Shown piece after piece: positions 36,131-48,568 of a stretch of DNA of 64,000 bases. The DNA is from Caprimulgus europaeus (taxonomy: Eukaryota; Chordata; Aves; Caprimulgiformes; Caprimulgidae): the NCBI GenBank assembly GCA_907165065.1, contig OU015528.1:21032015-21096014 (forward strand), written 5' to 3'. A program made the translations under genes and the position numbers. Position 1 is the stretch's first letter. Each line of letters starts with the position of its first letter. The notes beneath the pieces are model-generated. The model was given only the letters and a program-made list of their open reading frames with translations, was not told the DNA's origin and searched no databases.

Positions 36131-38664
36131 CTGTGTGTTAAAAAGTGGCATTAGGAGTAGGGTGGCCTGGCAATTCTCTTTCAGCTAAGGGCAATTCTGC
36201 TAGCATCCGCACTTTGCTGTTGATAGTCAGAAAAAGCGTAATTAGAACAAACCAAAATCTACTGATAAACACAATGTGGTTGTAGAACATCATACATACC
36301 TTATCCACAAATGACAGTGTGACTCCCAGGTTGAAGTTTATCTTTCTCATTGCTTTCTGCACCTGCTGGACTTCTGAAAAATGGTAGAATCAAAAGTTAG
36401 AGCATAAAACTCAAAACTACTTGATAGATGTAATAAACTATGCACAATGTTAAACTAGCCTCTGGATAAAACAGGAAGCTGTCCCTTTCACCTACATAAC
36501 AATCATCACAAATTATAATAGCTAACTCTACCAAATCTTTGAATTCTGGTCCATTTCTCATCAGAGACTGTTTCTGCTCAGATCGTGACAATTTTAATTG
36601 AATGTGAGCTGACAACTTCTCAGGGAAGCAGTCTTGAAAATCCAAAGTGCAATTCCAGAGAGCGATCCTACCCCCTAGAGTTACACAAAATCTTAAACCT
36701 GCCTTTTCAAAGACCTTGAACATTCCACTTCCTAGATTTAAGCTGCACTTGCACCTGACTCTTGTAGCCAGGAGAAGTTAAGACAAGCAGTAGAAGAGCC
36801 ATGGCAAAAAGCAAGAGGGCTGTTTCCGTTTGGTGTTGATGAGCATGCACTTTCACGCACTTTGCACTTGCAGTTTAATCATTGAAATCATTCTGCACGC
36901 TCCTACTGCTCATGATCTGATTGTTAGGAGAAAGGCGGGTCCCAGTCCTATTGACTGTTTACATCCTAATGTGCCCTGGTTTTGAAATCTATTTCCCAAC
37001 TAACTGAGGTTCTATTGTGTGATATTTCCTCCACAGCATCACTCATTTTCAATCAGCATCAGCTCCTTACCCATAATCACTTCCTGCCTTGGCTTCTGTT
37101 CAGCACACCAACTCGCTGCAAAACAGAATTCCTGTAAATCCAGTCTGTACAGATTAAATGGTACAGATGCAGTCGTACTTAGGTGGCAGTTAGTAAGAAC
37201 TGGTTTTATTCTTTGAAAATAATACTATAAAATGAGTTTGAAATTGTAAAGAGGTAGGGGTTTTATTGCTGCGTGTTTTTTCCTGGTCTGTTGCCTTCAA
37301 TACGATTTAGCAATCTGTCCCCTTTACCTGAGGACACTATGTCACCTGCATGTCCCAGCAGTGCAAAACAGTGCAGATCCTTGCCATATACCACCAGCAA
37401 CTCTGGTCAGACAGTTTGCAGAAACATCACAGTGCTAATCTCCATACAGGTGTCCATCTGCATCATAAACAGAGTTGAAGTCTGAAATTATACAAGTGAG
37501 AATTCCCAAAGATTTACACACAAAAATCCAAAGCAAGAACCATAACTTTAAAATAATACTTCAGGAAGGAAGCTTCCATATGAAATCTTAGTGCCTTAAA
37601 ATATTTCTGAGTAGATAGTGTTTTCTCACAATTTCTCAGTATTTCTCATAATATGAATGATACACACAATAATTGTATCTGTGTTAAAGAGAGCTTGGCT
37701 ATAATGAGCACTGCTGTAAAACCTAACTTTGTTCACATTCAATGGATTTCTATCCTGCTTACTTCTATTTTTTATTAATTTCACTACTTCAAATCCAGCT
37801 TCTTCCACTTCTTCACCTACATAATTTCCACTCCAGCTTTTATGCAGAGCACTGTAATCATCACTGCTGGAAAAACTGACACTGATTCAAAGATAAATCT
37901 AGAGTATAAAACAAAAAGAAGATGGTGGGAGAGCCATTAAAGATGTTCCAGTGGGCAAAACTGGTACAGGCACATGCGCTTGTTCTCCCTCCAGTAACAA
38001 AACACCTTTTATCTAAAAGTGCAAGTAGCAGACAAGAAGTTCAGCGGGGAGTGAAATCTCTTGGCACTCAGTGGCACCGTTACTGATGTAAGGCTGAACG
38101 GCAGCAGCTTGTTCCTGGAACGTGCTGCAAAGCTCCAGGAAGGAAGATATTGCCGCCTAGATAAGGTCAGGATTTTAGTGCTAGCAAGGAGTTCTTGGCA
38201 AAAGTCTGAATGCTATTTTGTGTTCAGCTTTGATATCCACCTTCATCAGTGGAGCTTTTATTTTCTTCAGGGCAAATGCTGCTACTGGAAGTAATGTCAG
38301 CATTTCTGCCATTAATGTAAACGTTACTGTAAACTTTTTTTTAAAAAAGCCCCTGAAAAGGACCCTGAGACAGAATATAGCACGCTAGAAGAGGCCATTG
38401 GGAATAGGATTTCCAGGACAAATACCTGGATTTTACTACTTTCTGTCATATGGTTTTAACCTAAGCCGAGTACCGGTTTTCCCTCCCTCACCTCAAGGCT
38501 TGGTCTGTACAGATACCACCTTCTGGCACATCTAGGTTTCACAGTTTTTTTGTCTGTGAATACCTGATACATGAAGTATGCCTTATCCTTTAAGCAACAG
38601 GGGAAGGAGAGACTGATATGACAGCTTTTCTGGATCTCTACTGTAACTGAGTAACTCTCTTCCA
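35975..38664 (-). CDS. Unrecognised multi-exon gene between the ANKRD26-like gene and LSM8 (partial model)
   Basis: Several short open stretches on the minus strand are each bounded by good splice signals. The 3' exons 36674-36492, 36373-36300 and 36130-35975 chain in phase (1-1-0) to a TGA and encode about 136 residues. Upstream candidates are 38664-38492, 38326-38241, 37863-37763 and 37115-37071; their phases do not all join, so exons are missing or some borders are wrong. The predicted protein has Ser-rich and acidic upstream segments and a Trp/Cys-containing helix (LWNCTLDFQDCFPEKLSAHI). I do not recognise the family with certainty. The LW...D...C...LS.H.Q spacing faintly recalls TMEM268 (DUF4481), but that is a weak memory-based comparison. 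No clear start codon or membrane exon is assigned. Confidence 0.5.
36300..36373 (-). CDS. Unrecognised gene, penultimate exon
   Basis: The acceptor is gattctaccatttttcag and the donor is aag|gtatgt, both close to consensus. It enters in phase 1 and ends in phase 0. It encodes VQQVQKAMRKINFNLGVTLS and FVDK. Confidence 0.6.
36492..36674 (-). CDS. Unrecognised gene, internal exon
   Basis: The acceptor is tgtaactctag (an alternative 7 nt further in is gggtag) and the donor is gtag|gtgaaa, phase 1. Sixty codons: GRIALWNCTLDFQDCFPEKL, then a helix with SRSEQKQSLMRNGPEFKDLV and ELAIIICDDCYV. The open frame extends upstream to 36723, so the exon could begin earlier. Confidence 0.5.
37071..37115 (-). 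CDS. Unrecognised gene, candidate 45-nt exon
   Basis: It has a strong acceptor (aattctgttttgcag) and donor (tatgg|gtaagg), and phase 1 at both ends fits its neighbours. It encodes only SWCAEQKPRQEVIM, so coding evidence is thin. Confidence 0.3.
37763..37863 (-). CDS. Unrecognised gene, upstream exon
   Basis: The acceptor is cagtttttccagcag and the donor is agaa|gtaagc. Of the three frames only one is open; it enters in phase 2 and leaves in phase 1. It encodes DDYSALHKSWSGNYVGEEVE and EAGFEVVKLIKNR. Confidence 0.5.
38241..38326 (-). CDS. Unrecognised gene, candidate exon
   Basis: The acceptor is gtttacag and the donor is gaag|gtggat, which is only moderate. The open frame encodes NVYINGRNADITSSSSICPE and ENKSSTDE, a plausible low-complexity linker. 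It ends in phase 1, which does not match the phase-2 entry of 37863-37763, so an exon may lie between or this is spurious. Confidence 0.3.
38492..38664 (-). CDS. Unrecognised gene, most upstream good exon
   Basis: The acceptor is tctttctttttaatag and the donor is gag|gtgagg, both strong. The 57-codon frame is open: EESYSVTVEIQKSCHISLSF, PCCLKDKAYFMYQ, then KTVKPRCARRWYLYRPSLE. It enters in phase 1. An alternative donor aag|gtggta inside it would give the phase needed to join 37863-37763. Confidence 0.45.
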
Positions 38665-38999
38665 CTATTAAAAAGAAAGATGATTCACAGACTTATTTTC
38701 ATTATTCTAATCAATAAACTGCAGCTTCCCCAACTGGAAAGCAGAAATAAGAACACAATTAGTAAAAATTAGTAGAGATGCATACACAGGTGCCAAAATG
38801 TACCACAGACCAAATATAACTAGCAAGCACAAACCACCTCTATGTCTCACAGGCATGACTCTCATTTGTAGTTTCCAAGCCTCTTTAACTGAGGCTTTTA
38901 CCTTCTTGAAAAGTGCCTTCATGGTTGTTGCCATTTAATTCCTAAAGGAACAGCTCATGGCTTGGTATTTGTCACATGAACTGTGGAATAAATTAAATC

Positions 39000-41900
39000 C
39001 TTTCTCACCAATGCACTGAGAACACGACCCTGACCATGCAGGATTATTTCTGTATGAATCCACAGAACAGAATTCTCGGTGCTGAGTGCAGCTTCATGCA
39101 GCAGAGTCTAAAAGCAGGAATTACGTTACCGCAGATAAAAATAACCTACTCAAGCACACAGATCTTGAAAGTAGTATGGTGGTGGCCATGAGGTAAACCT
39201 GCCATGCAAACCACTAGCATTTCATCTTCAGCTTTATTACCGTGTGTTAGACATGTTTCTCAGTTGCTTTACTTATAAAATGGATTGAAGGATAAACACT
39301 ATGTCATGGACTAAGAAAAACAGGCTAAAGTTGATAGCAAAGGTTGACTCATACAGAAGTTCTCCACTCTCGGAATAAGTCCTCAAAACAGAATCCATGT
39401 TCTTTCAATCCAGTAACCTACCTGTAGGCCATGTAATATTTGAAGAATTTAAACAGCAAATATATGAAGTGGACATGGAGGCACTTCACATGGATTGCAA
39501 TTAGGGAAGCTCCCCTTGGACCACAGAAAAAGGCTTCTGTGTTGCTTCAGGCACACCAAATTAATTTAATTAATCTCTTTATAAGCCAGCTCAGTCATTT
39601 CACTGGAGACATCCTTTTCCAGTACTAGTAAACACTTGTCCTTTCACTCCAAGATCTCTATTAAACAAACAAAAGGAGGAAGTGACCAACCTAGGGCAAT
39701 GCAGGAAACTTAATGGAATATGACGATTACCTCCAATTCAGCATTACTTCCTTTTGTCCTTAGTATCACCTTTCTCTGCCCTGCTCATTATTGTAAAATT
39801 GCTTTATTACTCTGCAAGGACACACTGGATTTTACTGAACATCACCTGTTATTTACTGGATCTTCAATCTAGACTCTTTGCAGGAAACAAGTTTCAAGAA
39901 CACTGTGCACTACAACCCCTTTTTCCTGTCTGAGCAGGGCTCTTCATGTACCCTAAGAACCAGCTGACAAGTCATATGGCCACAGTGGTCACAACTCACT
40001 GGGAGTGCCTTCAAGTCTGAGAGTTACTCTTTTTTTGTTGAAAGTACTTTTCCCTCCAACAAGAATAAAGAAAAGGCTTTTTGCAGACAATAGTACTCCT
40101 CATCTCCTAGGAGTCATTTGCTTTACTGCATCTATATAGTTAGTGGGAAACGGCAAGGAGAACCTTCAAGGAGAACCTGGCACACTCCAATTGGCATATC
40201 CCTGCTCAACACAATAATGATCTGTGGTGCTTTTTCCATTCCAGTCCTCTTTCATACCTCATCTACATCTGAGGAGATAAATTTTCCCCTCAAAAATTCA
40301 GCTCTACTTCTTCCTTTGTGTTTTACCTTTTCACTACTTCCTACACTTGCCACACTAGCTGCAGCATGGGTTCACCTGGAGTCAAGGCACATACCCAACC
40401 TCCACACTTGCTGAGCTTCCACACTAGCTCTTCTCCTCTGGGGACCAACATTCTCTAGCTTTCTTTTTTAGAATGACTAATACAAATCCATCACTCTCTG
40501 TCCAGTTCCTGGTTTCAGCCCCATTTATTTTTTCCTATTTTGATTCATTTTATGAAATTAACAATACAAAAAATTGGTTGGTGACCTATTTTTTTGCTGG
40601 ATTGCACAACAGGTTTGATTCAATAAAAATACTGCTTCAGACTAGTTATAATTCAACTTCCTGCATCAAATACTGTCTGACTGCTTCCTCTCCACCATAT
40701 ACTTACAGGGATCTGCATTATCCACTATAGAGCTCCTGTAAATTCACAAGGCTATAATTTCATCTCATAATTTTTAAAAGCATAACAAGGCCTAGATTTG
40801 ATTTCAGGAAATCCTTTCTGACTGGGTCTCCTGCCTTTGATGCCTTCACCAGTCCATCCAGAAGCAGCTTTGGTCAAATCCAGGCCAAAACCAAGAGCAT
40901 CAAACTGAAGCAAAATTTGGTGCAGAAATTGAAACACAATTTGACTGCAAGCCAAAAATCACAACTCTGAAAAGCTTTACATTGCTGCTGTCTAAACATG
41001 AAGCAAACTCCAGAGCTGCCAGTTCTCGGGTTTCAGACAGAATTCCGCTTCTGAGCAGGCTCTGTCTGGGCAGGGCTGAGTTACTGCCCACAGTCCCACT
41101 CAGACCTGAGCTGGCCATCCTTTGCCTATCTCACTGCAGGAGAATCAGTTTGACAAGGCACTGTGTATCAACCCATCTGGGCTGTATGCAGCCAGTTTTT
41201 CTTAGGATACTCTTCTGAAAGGGAGTTTAAACTTATCTTTCTCAATCCCCTGTAGAATGTCCTAAATTTAGGTTGACCTATGAGAGGAGACACATTTTAA
41301 CTTCTTTAAGCCCGTCCTCACCCTGCACACACAATTTCACAGGTCCAGAAAGACACATAAGAGCTGAGGTCACTCACCTGAAGGGAAGAAGACAGGGTTT
41401 GCTGCAATCTGTGTTTTAAACACCTAACTGTGTGAAACTTTTTTTTTTTTCCCCAGATTGTGTTTTTCCTGCTTCAGTAATTCCTGAACTACTTGGAATT
41501 CTCATCTGGTCCCTCCCTGGACTTTACTAATCAGCTTCACCACCTCAGTTACACAGCTTTGCATGGGAAATCATCACTTTAAGGACAGAGAAAATAGTTT
41601 CAACTAACATCAGCAGGTCATCATATTTTTAAGTTCTCAATCAAACACAGGACCATTGCAAATGATGTGCTCGAGGCAGATGTCTCCATATGCATTAACA
41701 TTCCATACCTCAGCTGCAAACATACTTCCTCAGCTATAAAGCAACAGATTTCCTTAGTCATTCCAGTGCTTCTGTAAGCATTCAACCTATGTATCTCAAC
41801 TACAACTTTCCTAATACATCCAAGGCAAAGTAGTGCATTTAAAATCAGCTCATCCCGATCCACTCTTTGCCTCTGCATTTTTTTCTGCCAAGTCCTAAAG

Positions 41901-43340
41901 TAGATAATTTACATAATTTACATAATTGCTTTATTTGTCCTTTATTAATACAATTCACTTTCTATACTTTATTTTCTCTTGTGCCATTATCAGTGTTTCA
42001 GTAGCAAAAGGGCTTTTCATTATACATTATGTTGACTGTAATAAAGCTGGCTGATTCTTTTGACATACAGAATTACAGCCAGATTTACTGACTTTCAGTA
42101 ATCACATTTGCCTTAATCAGTGTCTGCTCAGCAATACCATGCAGAAACGTGGACAGAAAACTACAAGACATTACTAGGGCACAAGATGGATAAAGAAGAA
42201 AAAGGTTTGCTAGGCTTCACATGCTCCACCAAGAACAACCTCAGAAAACAAGCTGGAAGCTACAGGAACTGAGAGCCTGATTTCATGGAGAAAAATATAT
42301 TAAGTTCAATGTATTTGGTTTCCAGTGAACGTGCAATGAAAAGTAACAAATCCCACTCAATATTAAAATAAATATAAAAAACAAATATGAACATTAAAAG
42401 TTTTTCTTTTTCTGACAGCACATTTATATGGGTGGAGGGGAAGAAATACTGGACCTGTTGGCATGTTAGAAGACAAGGAAAACAACTTTGTTCAATAGTA
42501 CCAACTTCCTCTCACTGCCACCATACCAGTATTTCTGCTGGGCAGTGAACAGGATGTGGCCTGGAACACAATATACTGGTGCACAGAGCTTGTCCCACTT
42601 ACCTGGGCTGTTGCTGATGTATAAGAAGAGGTCTACTATGGTCACCTGTGATCCTTATGTTCAATATTATGTCTTAATTTCATTCAAAAGAAATAATTTC
42701 TCTATCTATCTAAAGTACTCCTGTGTCTTCTAAACTATACTCTAGCAAGGCAATGGTTAAACATTAGCAAACACACAATTCTTCTATAGATCTTACCCAA
42801 ATTTTGAGCAACATGACAGCTGTGGAGAGGAGACAGAGAATGAGTTGGTCTGGAATTTAATGCTTCAAATAAATGTCTATATTTGGTTTAGGTTCTGTGT
42901 TCCTGGTCGGTCTTTCTCCAGTTTAACTTGTCTGCAAGCATTCAGGCCCTAAGAACTCCTGCACCTCGAGTATAGTCTTGGGGACTAGAGAACAATGTTT
43001 GACGAACAGCAAAAATCCCTACTACATGCATGTCACTAATTTGACTGTGAAAGCTTTTAACGTGCTTGATTTCCACACTGCACACACAAAAAAACCCCCA
43101 CAAAAAAACAGTTTTCTACTTACAGCCAGAGCTCCATTTAAAGTGGTTAAATTGACTGTTGCACAATCTACCTCCAAATAATTCTGAGCTAACACAAAAA
43201 GCCTTGGTTTACCTTTAGGAATGAGATATTATTTTAAGAACGAGGTGTATATATGGACAATATCATCGATACTGCTGCATTTCCCAGTATGTATTTTACA
43301 GTGAAATTATCCAGCATGAAACCCCAAAGTAAATTCACTT
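39000..43340. other. Intergenic stretch, nothing recognised
   Basis: AT-rich sequence with only short chance open frames. I see no CR1, LTR, RNA gene or exon with convincing splice signals. The region could hold the 5' exon(s) and promoter of the unrecognised minus-strand gene, but I could not locate them. Confidence 0.5.
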
Positions 43341-43367
43341 AAGGCGCTTTTAGTAAAATGTAGAAAC

Positions 43368-43373
43368 TTTAAT
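43368..43373 (-). promoter_or_regulatory. Candidate polyadenylation signal ATTAAA of LSM8
   Basis: ATTAAA on the minus strand lies about 140 nt below the LSM8 stop codon. It is a common variant signal. Usage is not demonstrated. Confidence 0.4.
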
Positions 43374-43512
43374 TTACATGCAAAACTACAACATAATCAT
43401 CATAAAAAACTGGTAGCTAAACAAATTAAACACAATTTGTAAAAATTGTCCATGTTGTTAAATAGGTCTGTACAACGAAAGATTTACAAAGTCCCTGTGC
43501 ACTTTCATCTTT

Positions 43513-43603
43513 TCAATGCACAACTGAATTTAAAGGTTCTGCTCGAATATTCCCCAAGTCGAGAGCTGAATCTGTCTCTTCATCAATTTCACCAATGACA
43601 GCA
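43513..43603 (-). CDS. LSM8: LSM8 exon 4 (terminal)
   Basis: The acceptor is tttttttattgcag. It completes the Val codon split with exon 3, then AVIGEIDEETDSALDLGNIR, and ends SVVH-TGA. It holds the last Sm2 strand and the acidic C-terminal tail. Confidence 0.97.
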
Positions 43604-46600
43604 CTGCAATAAAAAAATATTTGTTGAAATCCTCTGCTGCAAATCTGGGAAGCCACAAAATTAACCTTTTTTTTTTTTAAATTGTAGAGCTCTATCCTTT
43701 GAACTTCAAATTCTGATGGCCACAGGTAGAGTCTAAAGGATTTTTTTTTTTTAGGAGACATAGGTTATAAGAACCAAATACTTTCAGAGAAAGAATAGCT
43801 TTTCAAGAGTAATGTCTAACTGTAGCAATTTGTAAGTGTATACAGCATGACATAAGCAAGAATTTGCTTCAGCACAGCACAGGGAAATGTTATTAATTTA
43901 TGCAAGAAAGAATATATATTATTTCACCTATGCTATGTTAAGACTTACCTGGACTAAAACACTAATGGACTCAGTAAAACTGCCTTAAAGAGAGAAGAAG
44001 GTGAAGATAATACAAGTCATACTAGCTCAAGTTGGGAACTAAGCCAGAAGGAACATAAGAACAAAGAGTCTAATCTTTCTGGTGTACCGTTCTATTCAGC
44101 ACTTACAAGCTAGTAGCTGTAACCACAAAAGGACTTAAAAGCCATTAAAAACTGTGCTCTATTAACCCATCTAATAACTTTCTGAACAAATAAAGGTTTT
44201 TGGTCTTTGCTACACCCTGCAGCAATAAACTCCACAATTAAGTTTTACAGTGTGCAATGAAATACCTTTATACATAACTCGTTGACAGATTATCTTCCTT
44301 TTTCAAGAACAGAAAAAGCTAGACAAAATTAAATGGAGTATTTCCCCATCCCCTTATACCACTCCTCTTTTCACAACAACCAATTACATCTATAGCTGTG
44401 CTCAAACCATTCTTTCACATAAAGTATTCTATTTTTTTTGTAAACTTGACAAATTTGAAAACATATTCATTAGAAGGAATAATTCTGTATTCACACAACT
44501 TCTAACATACTGAAATTCAGCATCCTTATAGGAAGAACAAAATCACAGAATGGTTTGGGTTGGAAGGGACCTTTAAAGGTCATCTAGTTCCAACCCCACT
44601 GCAGTGAGCAGGGACATCTTCAACTAGATCAGCTTGCTCAGAGCCCTGTACAGCCTGACCTTCAATGTTTCCAGCAATGTGGTTCAACTCCCTCTCTAGG
44701 AAATCTGTTCCAGTGTTTCACCATCCTCACTGTAAAATTTTCCTCGTTATACCTAGTCTAAGTCTACCCTCTTTTAGTGTAAAACCATTGTTCTGTCACT
44801 ACAGGCCCTGCTAAAAAGTTTGTCCTCATCAAGAAGAGTATTAAACAATTATTTGGCTTTTTATACACATTTGTACTATTTGAATGAAAAGTTACTGTGA
44901 GAGTAGCATGCTTAGCCCTACTTTTGTATGTTTGACAGTTTATTTATTTTTGCTGAAAAGCTGAAGTCAAGTGATGAAAGCCTTCCAAAATTACTCGCTT
45001 CCTCAATTATGTTAGATAAACACATTGAGATACCAATCTAAGTCTTGACATTTCTTTGTACAGAAATATCCATTAGAATTAGGAGATTAAAATTCCTGTC
45101 CAGGCTCACATGTTGGTAACTGTGAAATACTCTTTTTCTGGTTCTGATAAAAAATAATTTATTTTTTGCTATCAGTTTCAGAATGCTGCTGCAAAAATTA
45201 TCTTCCTAGCAGACGACCCTCGTACCAGGCCTTCTTTTCACTTCTCTTGTAACCCTCCCATCTGTTTGGCACATCAGCTACTTTTCTCTGCATTTAATGA
45301 GCTTTTACTACAATTTTTTCATGGCATTTTACATCAAATATCAACTCACACCTTTGACCTGTCACTACACTGGCTTTGACTGTCCAGTTGTTACACTGTC
45401 AAGCCAGAACCTTCATGCATTTTCCAGATTAGTGTTCTCTTTGAAAATCTCATCCAAACATTCCTACAATTCCTAGAAGTTAACTTTGCATACCAGATTG
45501 CTGATCTCCTGCACACAAGTTCTGTATCATCTTTCGTTCATTCTTCTATCTTTTCATCTGTCGACAGATCCTGCCACTTACAGACTGGAATAAAGAACAT
45601 CTACACAATGCCTGGACTCAAGAAAGGAAAATACTGACCTTTCTTAGCTTGCTGTCAGTACATGAGCTGGTTAATTTACAGCTCAGTAAATCTAGACCAA
45701 CAGTATCTTAACATTACAAGGCAATCACTTCTGTAACAGAAGCACAGATATTTGCTATTTAATATCCCTCAGCTTTGACAGTACAATTAGTGCTGCCCAG
45801 AAATACAAAGATGTAAGATGTCTGGGGCTAGCAAGACAAAGATATACAATATATACACACACACACTAAATTTTTATTTGTTTTAAACAATGCCATACTT
45901 ACACATTATCACCTCTTACAATGTATAATCCCAGCACTACTTGCTCAACTCCTTGTGAAGAACTGAACACTCGTTCATGGCTTTCATCCAAAATCAAGTT
46001 AATGGTCTGATCAAAACCTTTGAGGGTTCCCTGAAAAAACACACAAAAATAAAGCAGCCCAATTACCTTTCACATGTATCATCTTGCTATCAAGGATATG
46101 TTAACCAAGGTGGTAATACTATGGCACTAGATGCTCTGTTTAGGTTTTATTGATAGACTTAAACAGCTGGAGAATAAACTTTAAAAGCAACAATCAAGAA
46201 AAGTATCTCTCTATATATTTACTACTTTTTCATGTGAAAACCTATAGTAATCTTTAACATTAAAATAATGAAAGTTTCCCTATTACTAATGGCAGGACTC
46301 TAGACTATACTAATTTTACTATTTCTACACTATTTTAGTCTTGCTTATATGGAAGTTTTCAGAAACCAAATAAATAATTGACTAAATAAATGAATAGAAA
46401 AATTAGATTCTTGTGGCCAACAGTATTGAAACCATTCTCAATATGTAATTTTAAGTGGTGTCTCTTTAAAGATTAGTTTGGTTCCACAAAATTACTAAAG
46501 AAAACCCACAAAAAGCCCCAAAAAACACACAAAAAGAATTTCTCTGTCACTTCATATGCATTTGGAAAAATGATAACATAACTAATCTGTGTAATTTGCC

Positions 46601-48568
46601 ATTAGTAATTGATTAAGAAATTTAAACTCATGTAAAACACCATCACTCAAATAGTGATAATATCAGTTTATATAATCTAATCACTTAAGGATTCACATAT
46701 ATTAATTCCATTCAGGTTTTTTTGGTAGAGATTATCTTGTATCACAATACAAAGTTTACCAGACTGACTTCAACCAGACAGATGATTTGGTGAAGCTAGA
46801 ACACTTCTGCTAAAAGTACTGTTTCTGCTTTTCAGAGGCCACATGAAGCTAAGTACACACAGATAGGAAGATATAATGCTCATGCAATGATCGTACTAGG
46901 AAGGTAAACTCAAAACACCAAAGAATAAAATACAGGGGCAATCCTCAACTTTTCAGGCTTAAACAGATCCCACAAAAATTATTCAGCAATTATCCGCTGA
47001 TGTTTTCCTATAACCGTACGGAAAAAGTGTTTTTTAGCATGAAAGTTGTTACTGAACAAAGAGGACGTTTTAGAAATAAATCAAAGTACAGAACAGAAAA
47101 AAAAATACATTTTCTTGTGCATTCCTACAGAAAAGGCAATTTGACAAAAAGTCAAAGCATTTGCACGCACAAGTTTATCCATGGACAGAGCTGACAGGCA
47201 AGAACTAGTAAGTGTTTAAATCATACAGTATACAATAATGGCCATAAAGCTTTAAGAAACAAGTTTGTAAAGGTGTGAACATGTAAGTGATGATACTGTA
47301 GCATGTTTTCTTTATTGCCATAATGGAAAGTCTTTATGGGGGAAAACGTTAAAAAATACAAGTCTCACCACAATCATTCTTCCATCAGAAGTAATAACTG
47401 CAACAGTACCTGACAGTTCATTAAGGAAATGTTTAGAGAGATCTGAAATAGAAAATTTAACATTTTCTGAAACATTCATGTGTAACAGACATTTTAAGAG
47501 CCATTAAGAGCTAGAAAAGCCTATCAACATAGGCTTTAAAAAAATAAAAAAACCAAACCACGCAGCACAGTTGATAGCAATATTTGACAACACAGTCTTT
47601 TTTATGACAATGTGTTTTAAAGTTTCACTTTACCCAATCATGGACAGCCATACACAACCATAAACACTATTAAAAGCAGACTGAAGATTTGAGTTCACCC
47701 GTCTTCCCATTAATTGTACTACTCTAAACTTGAAATAACATAACCAGTTTTATAAACACTTCAACCTAAGTCCTTAATAACAGTGGGGATCCAGAGTCTG
47801 GCATTCTACATCCCCTCGCTGAAGCTATGACTATCCCATTTTGATGATCACATATCTACCATCCTGAATTATTTTAAGTTAGTACCTTACTGTTTGTGAA
47901 TAAAACTGCAATTGTCCATAGGTTATTAGGACCACAAAAACCAGGCAAGAAAAAGGGTTTCAGGCACACTAACTCACAGTTTTTGAGCCAATGATATAGC
48001 ACTGATAACCAAACACATGTTAAGAACCCTTTAAGGGACCAGGCCTACTGCAAATCTCATCCCTCATCACAGATTAAGCAAGGATCAGGTCTGCAGCACT
48101 TGAGGCTACGGGGAACCCTATTTTCTGGGTCTCCTGTAACCTCCAGTCTACATGCCAAGCCAGGCTCACGTCAAAAGAAACCGACATCGCTAACCAGGAA
48201 GGACCAAGCAACGCTCCCGCCCGCGGGAGCGAGATGCAGGAGGCCAGAGGCCCCAGACAATACGCTTTTCACAGGCCCTTCAGCAGCCTGCGCAGGGCTG
48301 CGGATCTCCTCGCAGCTCACGCCTTGCCGGGCCCGGAGGTACCCGATGCCCGCAGCAGCCCTGGCACTCAGCTCCGCGCCACGCTGCAGCCACCAGCCCC
48401 CTGGGGCTGGGCGCCGCCCGGCCCTCAGCAGCGCCGAGCCGCTGGGCCCCCGCGCCTGGCCTCCCCTCATCCCGCGGGCCCGAAGGAGAGAGAGGGCCCG
48501 CTCCCCCCGCCCCTAGGGCTGCCCGCCGCAAGGATACGGTTGATGTAATTCTCCAAAGCAGAGGTCAT
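43513..48568 (-). CDS. LSM8: LSM8, U6 snRNA-associated Sm-like protein (complete, 4 exons)
   Basis: Exons 48568-48538, 47409-47369, 46030-45903 and 43603-43513 join to 291 nt, giving exactly 96 residues plus stop, the known vertebrate LSM8 length. The protein starts MTSALENYIN, carries the Sm1 region (RTVAVITSDGRMIVGTLKGF) and the Sm2 region with the RG dipeptide of the RNA-binding loop (LYIVRGDNVAVIG), and ends NIRAEPLNSVVH. LSM8 is the subunit that distinguishes the nuclear Lsm2-8 ring, which binds the 3' oligo(U) end of U6 snRNA and supports U4/U6 assembly and splicing. All splice sites are GT-AG and the frame is intact. A CpG island covers the start, fitting a housekeeping gene. It is convergent with the ANKRD26-like gene. 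Confidence 0.97.
44540..44832 (-). mobile_element. CR1 LINE 3' end in LSM8 intron 3
   Basis: It starts aaatcacagaatggtttggg and continues ggtcatctagttccaacccc. It is in the same transcriptional orientation as LSM8 and is truncated after about 290 bp. Confidence 0.9.
45903..46030 (-). CDS. LSM8: LSM8 exon 3
   Basis: The acceptor is gttttttcag and the donor is gt|gtaagt. It enters in phase 0 and leaves in phase 2. It encodes GTLKGFDQTINLILDESHER through LYIVRGDN, the core of the Sm fold. Confidence 0.97.
46031..47368 (-). other. LSM8 intron 2, nothing recognised
   Basis: AT-rich intron with no transposon, RNA gene or exon that I can support. Confidence 0.5.
47369..47409 (-). CDS. LSM8: LSM8 exon 2 (41-nt exon)
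   Basis: The acceptor is cattaatgaactgtcag and the donor is gtg|gtgaga. It enters in phase 1 (completing Arg) and ends in phase 0. It encodes TVAVITSDGRMIV, the first Sm1 strands. Confidence 0.96.
48538..48568 (-). CDS. LSM8: LSM8 exon 1 (start codon)
   Basis: The ATG at 48568-48566 sits in a Kozak-like context (gccgccATGA). It encodes MTSALENYIN and ends in phase 1 at donor aacc|gtatcc. The start is fixed by the known LSM8 N-terminus. Confidence 0.96.
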
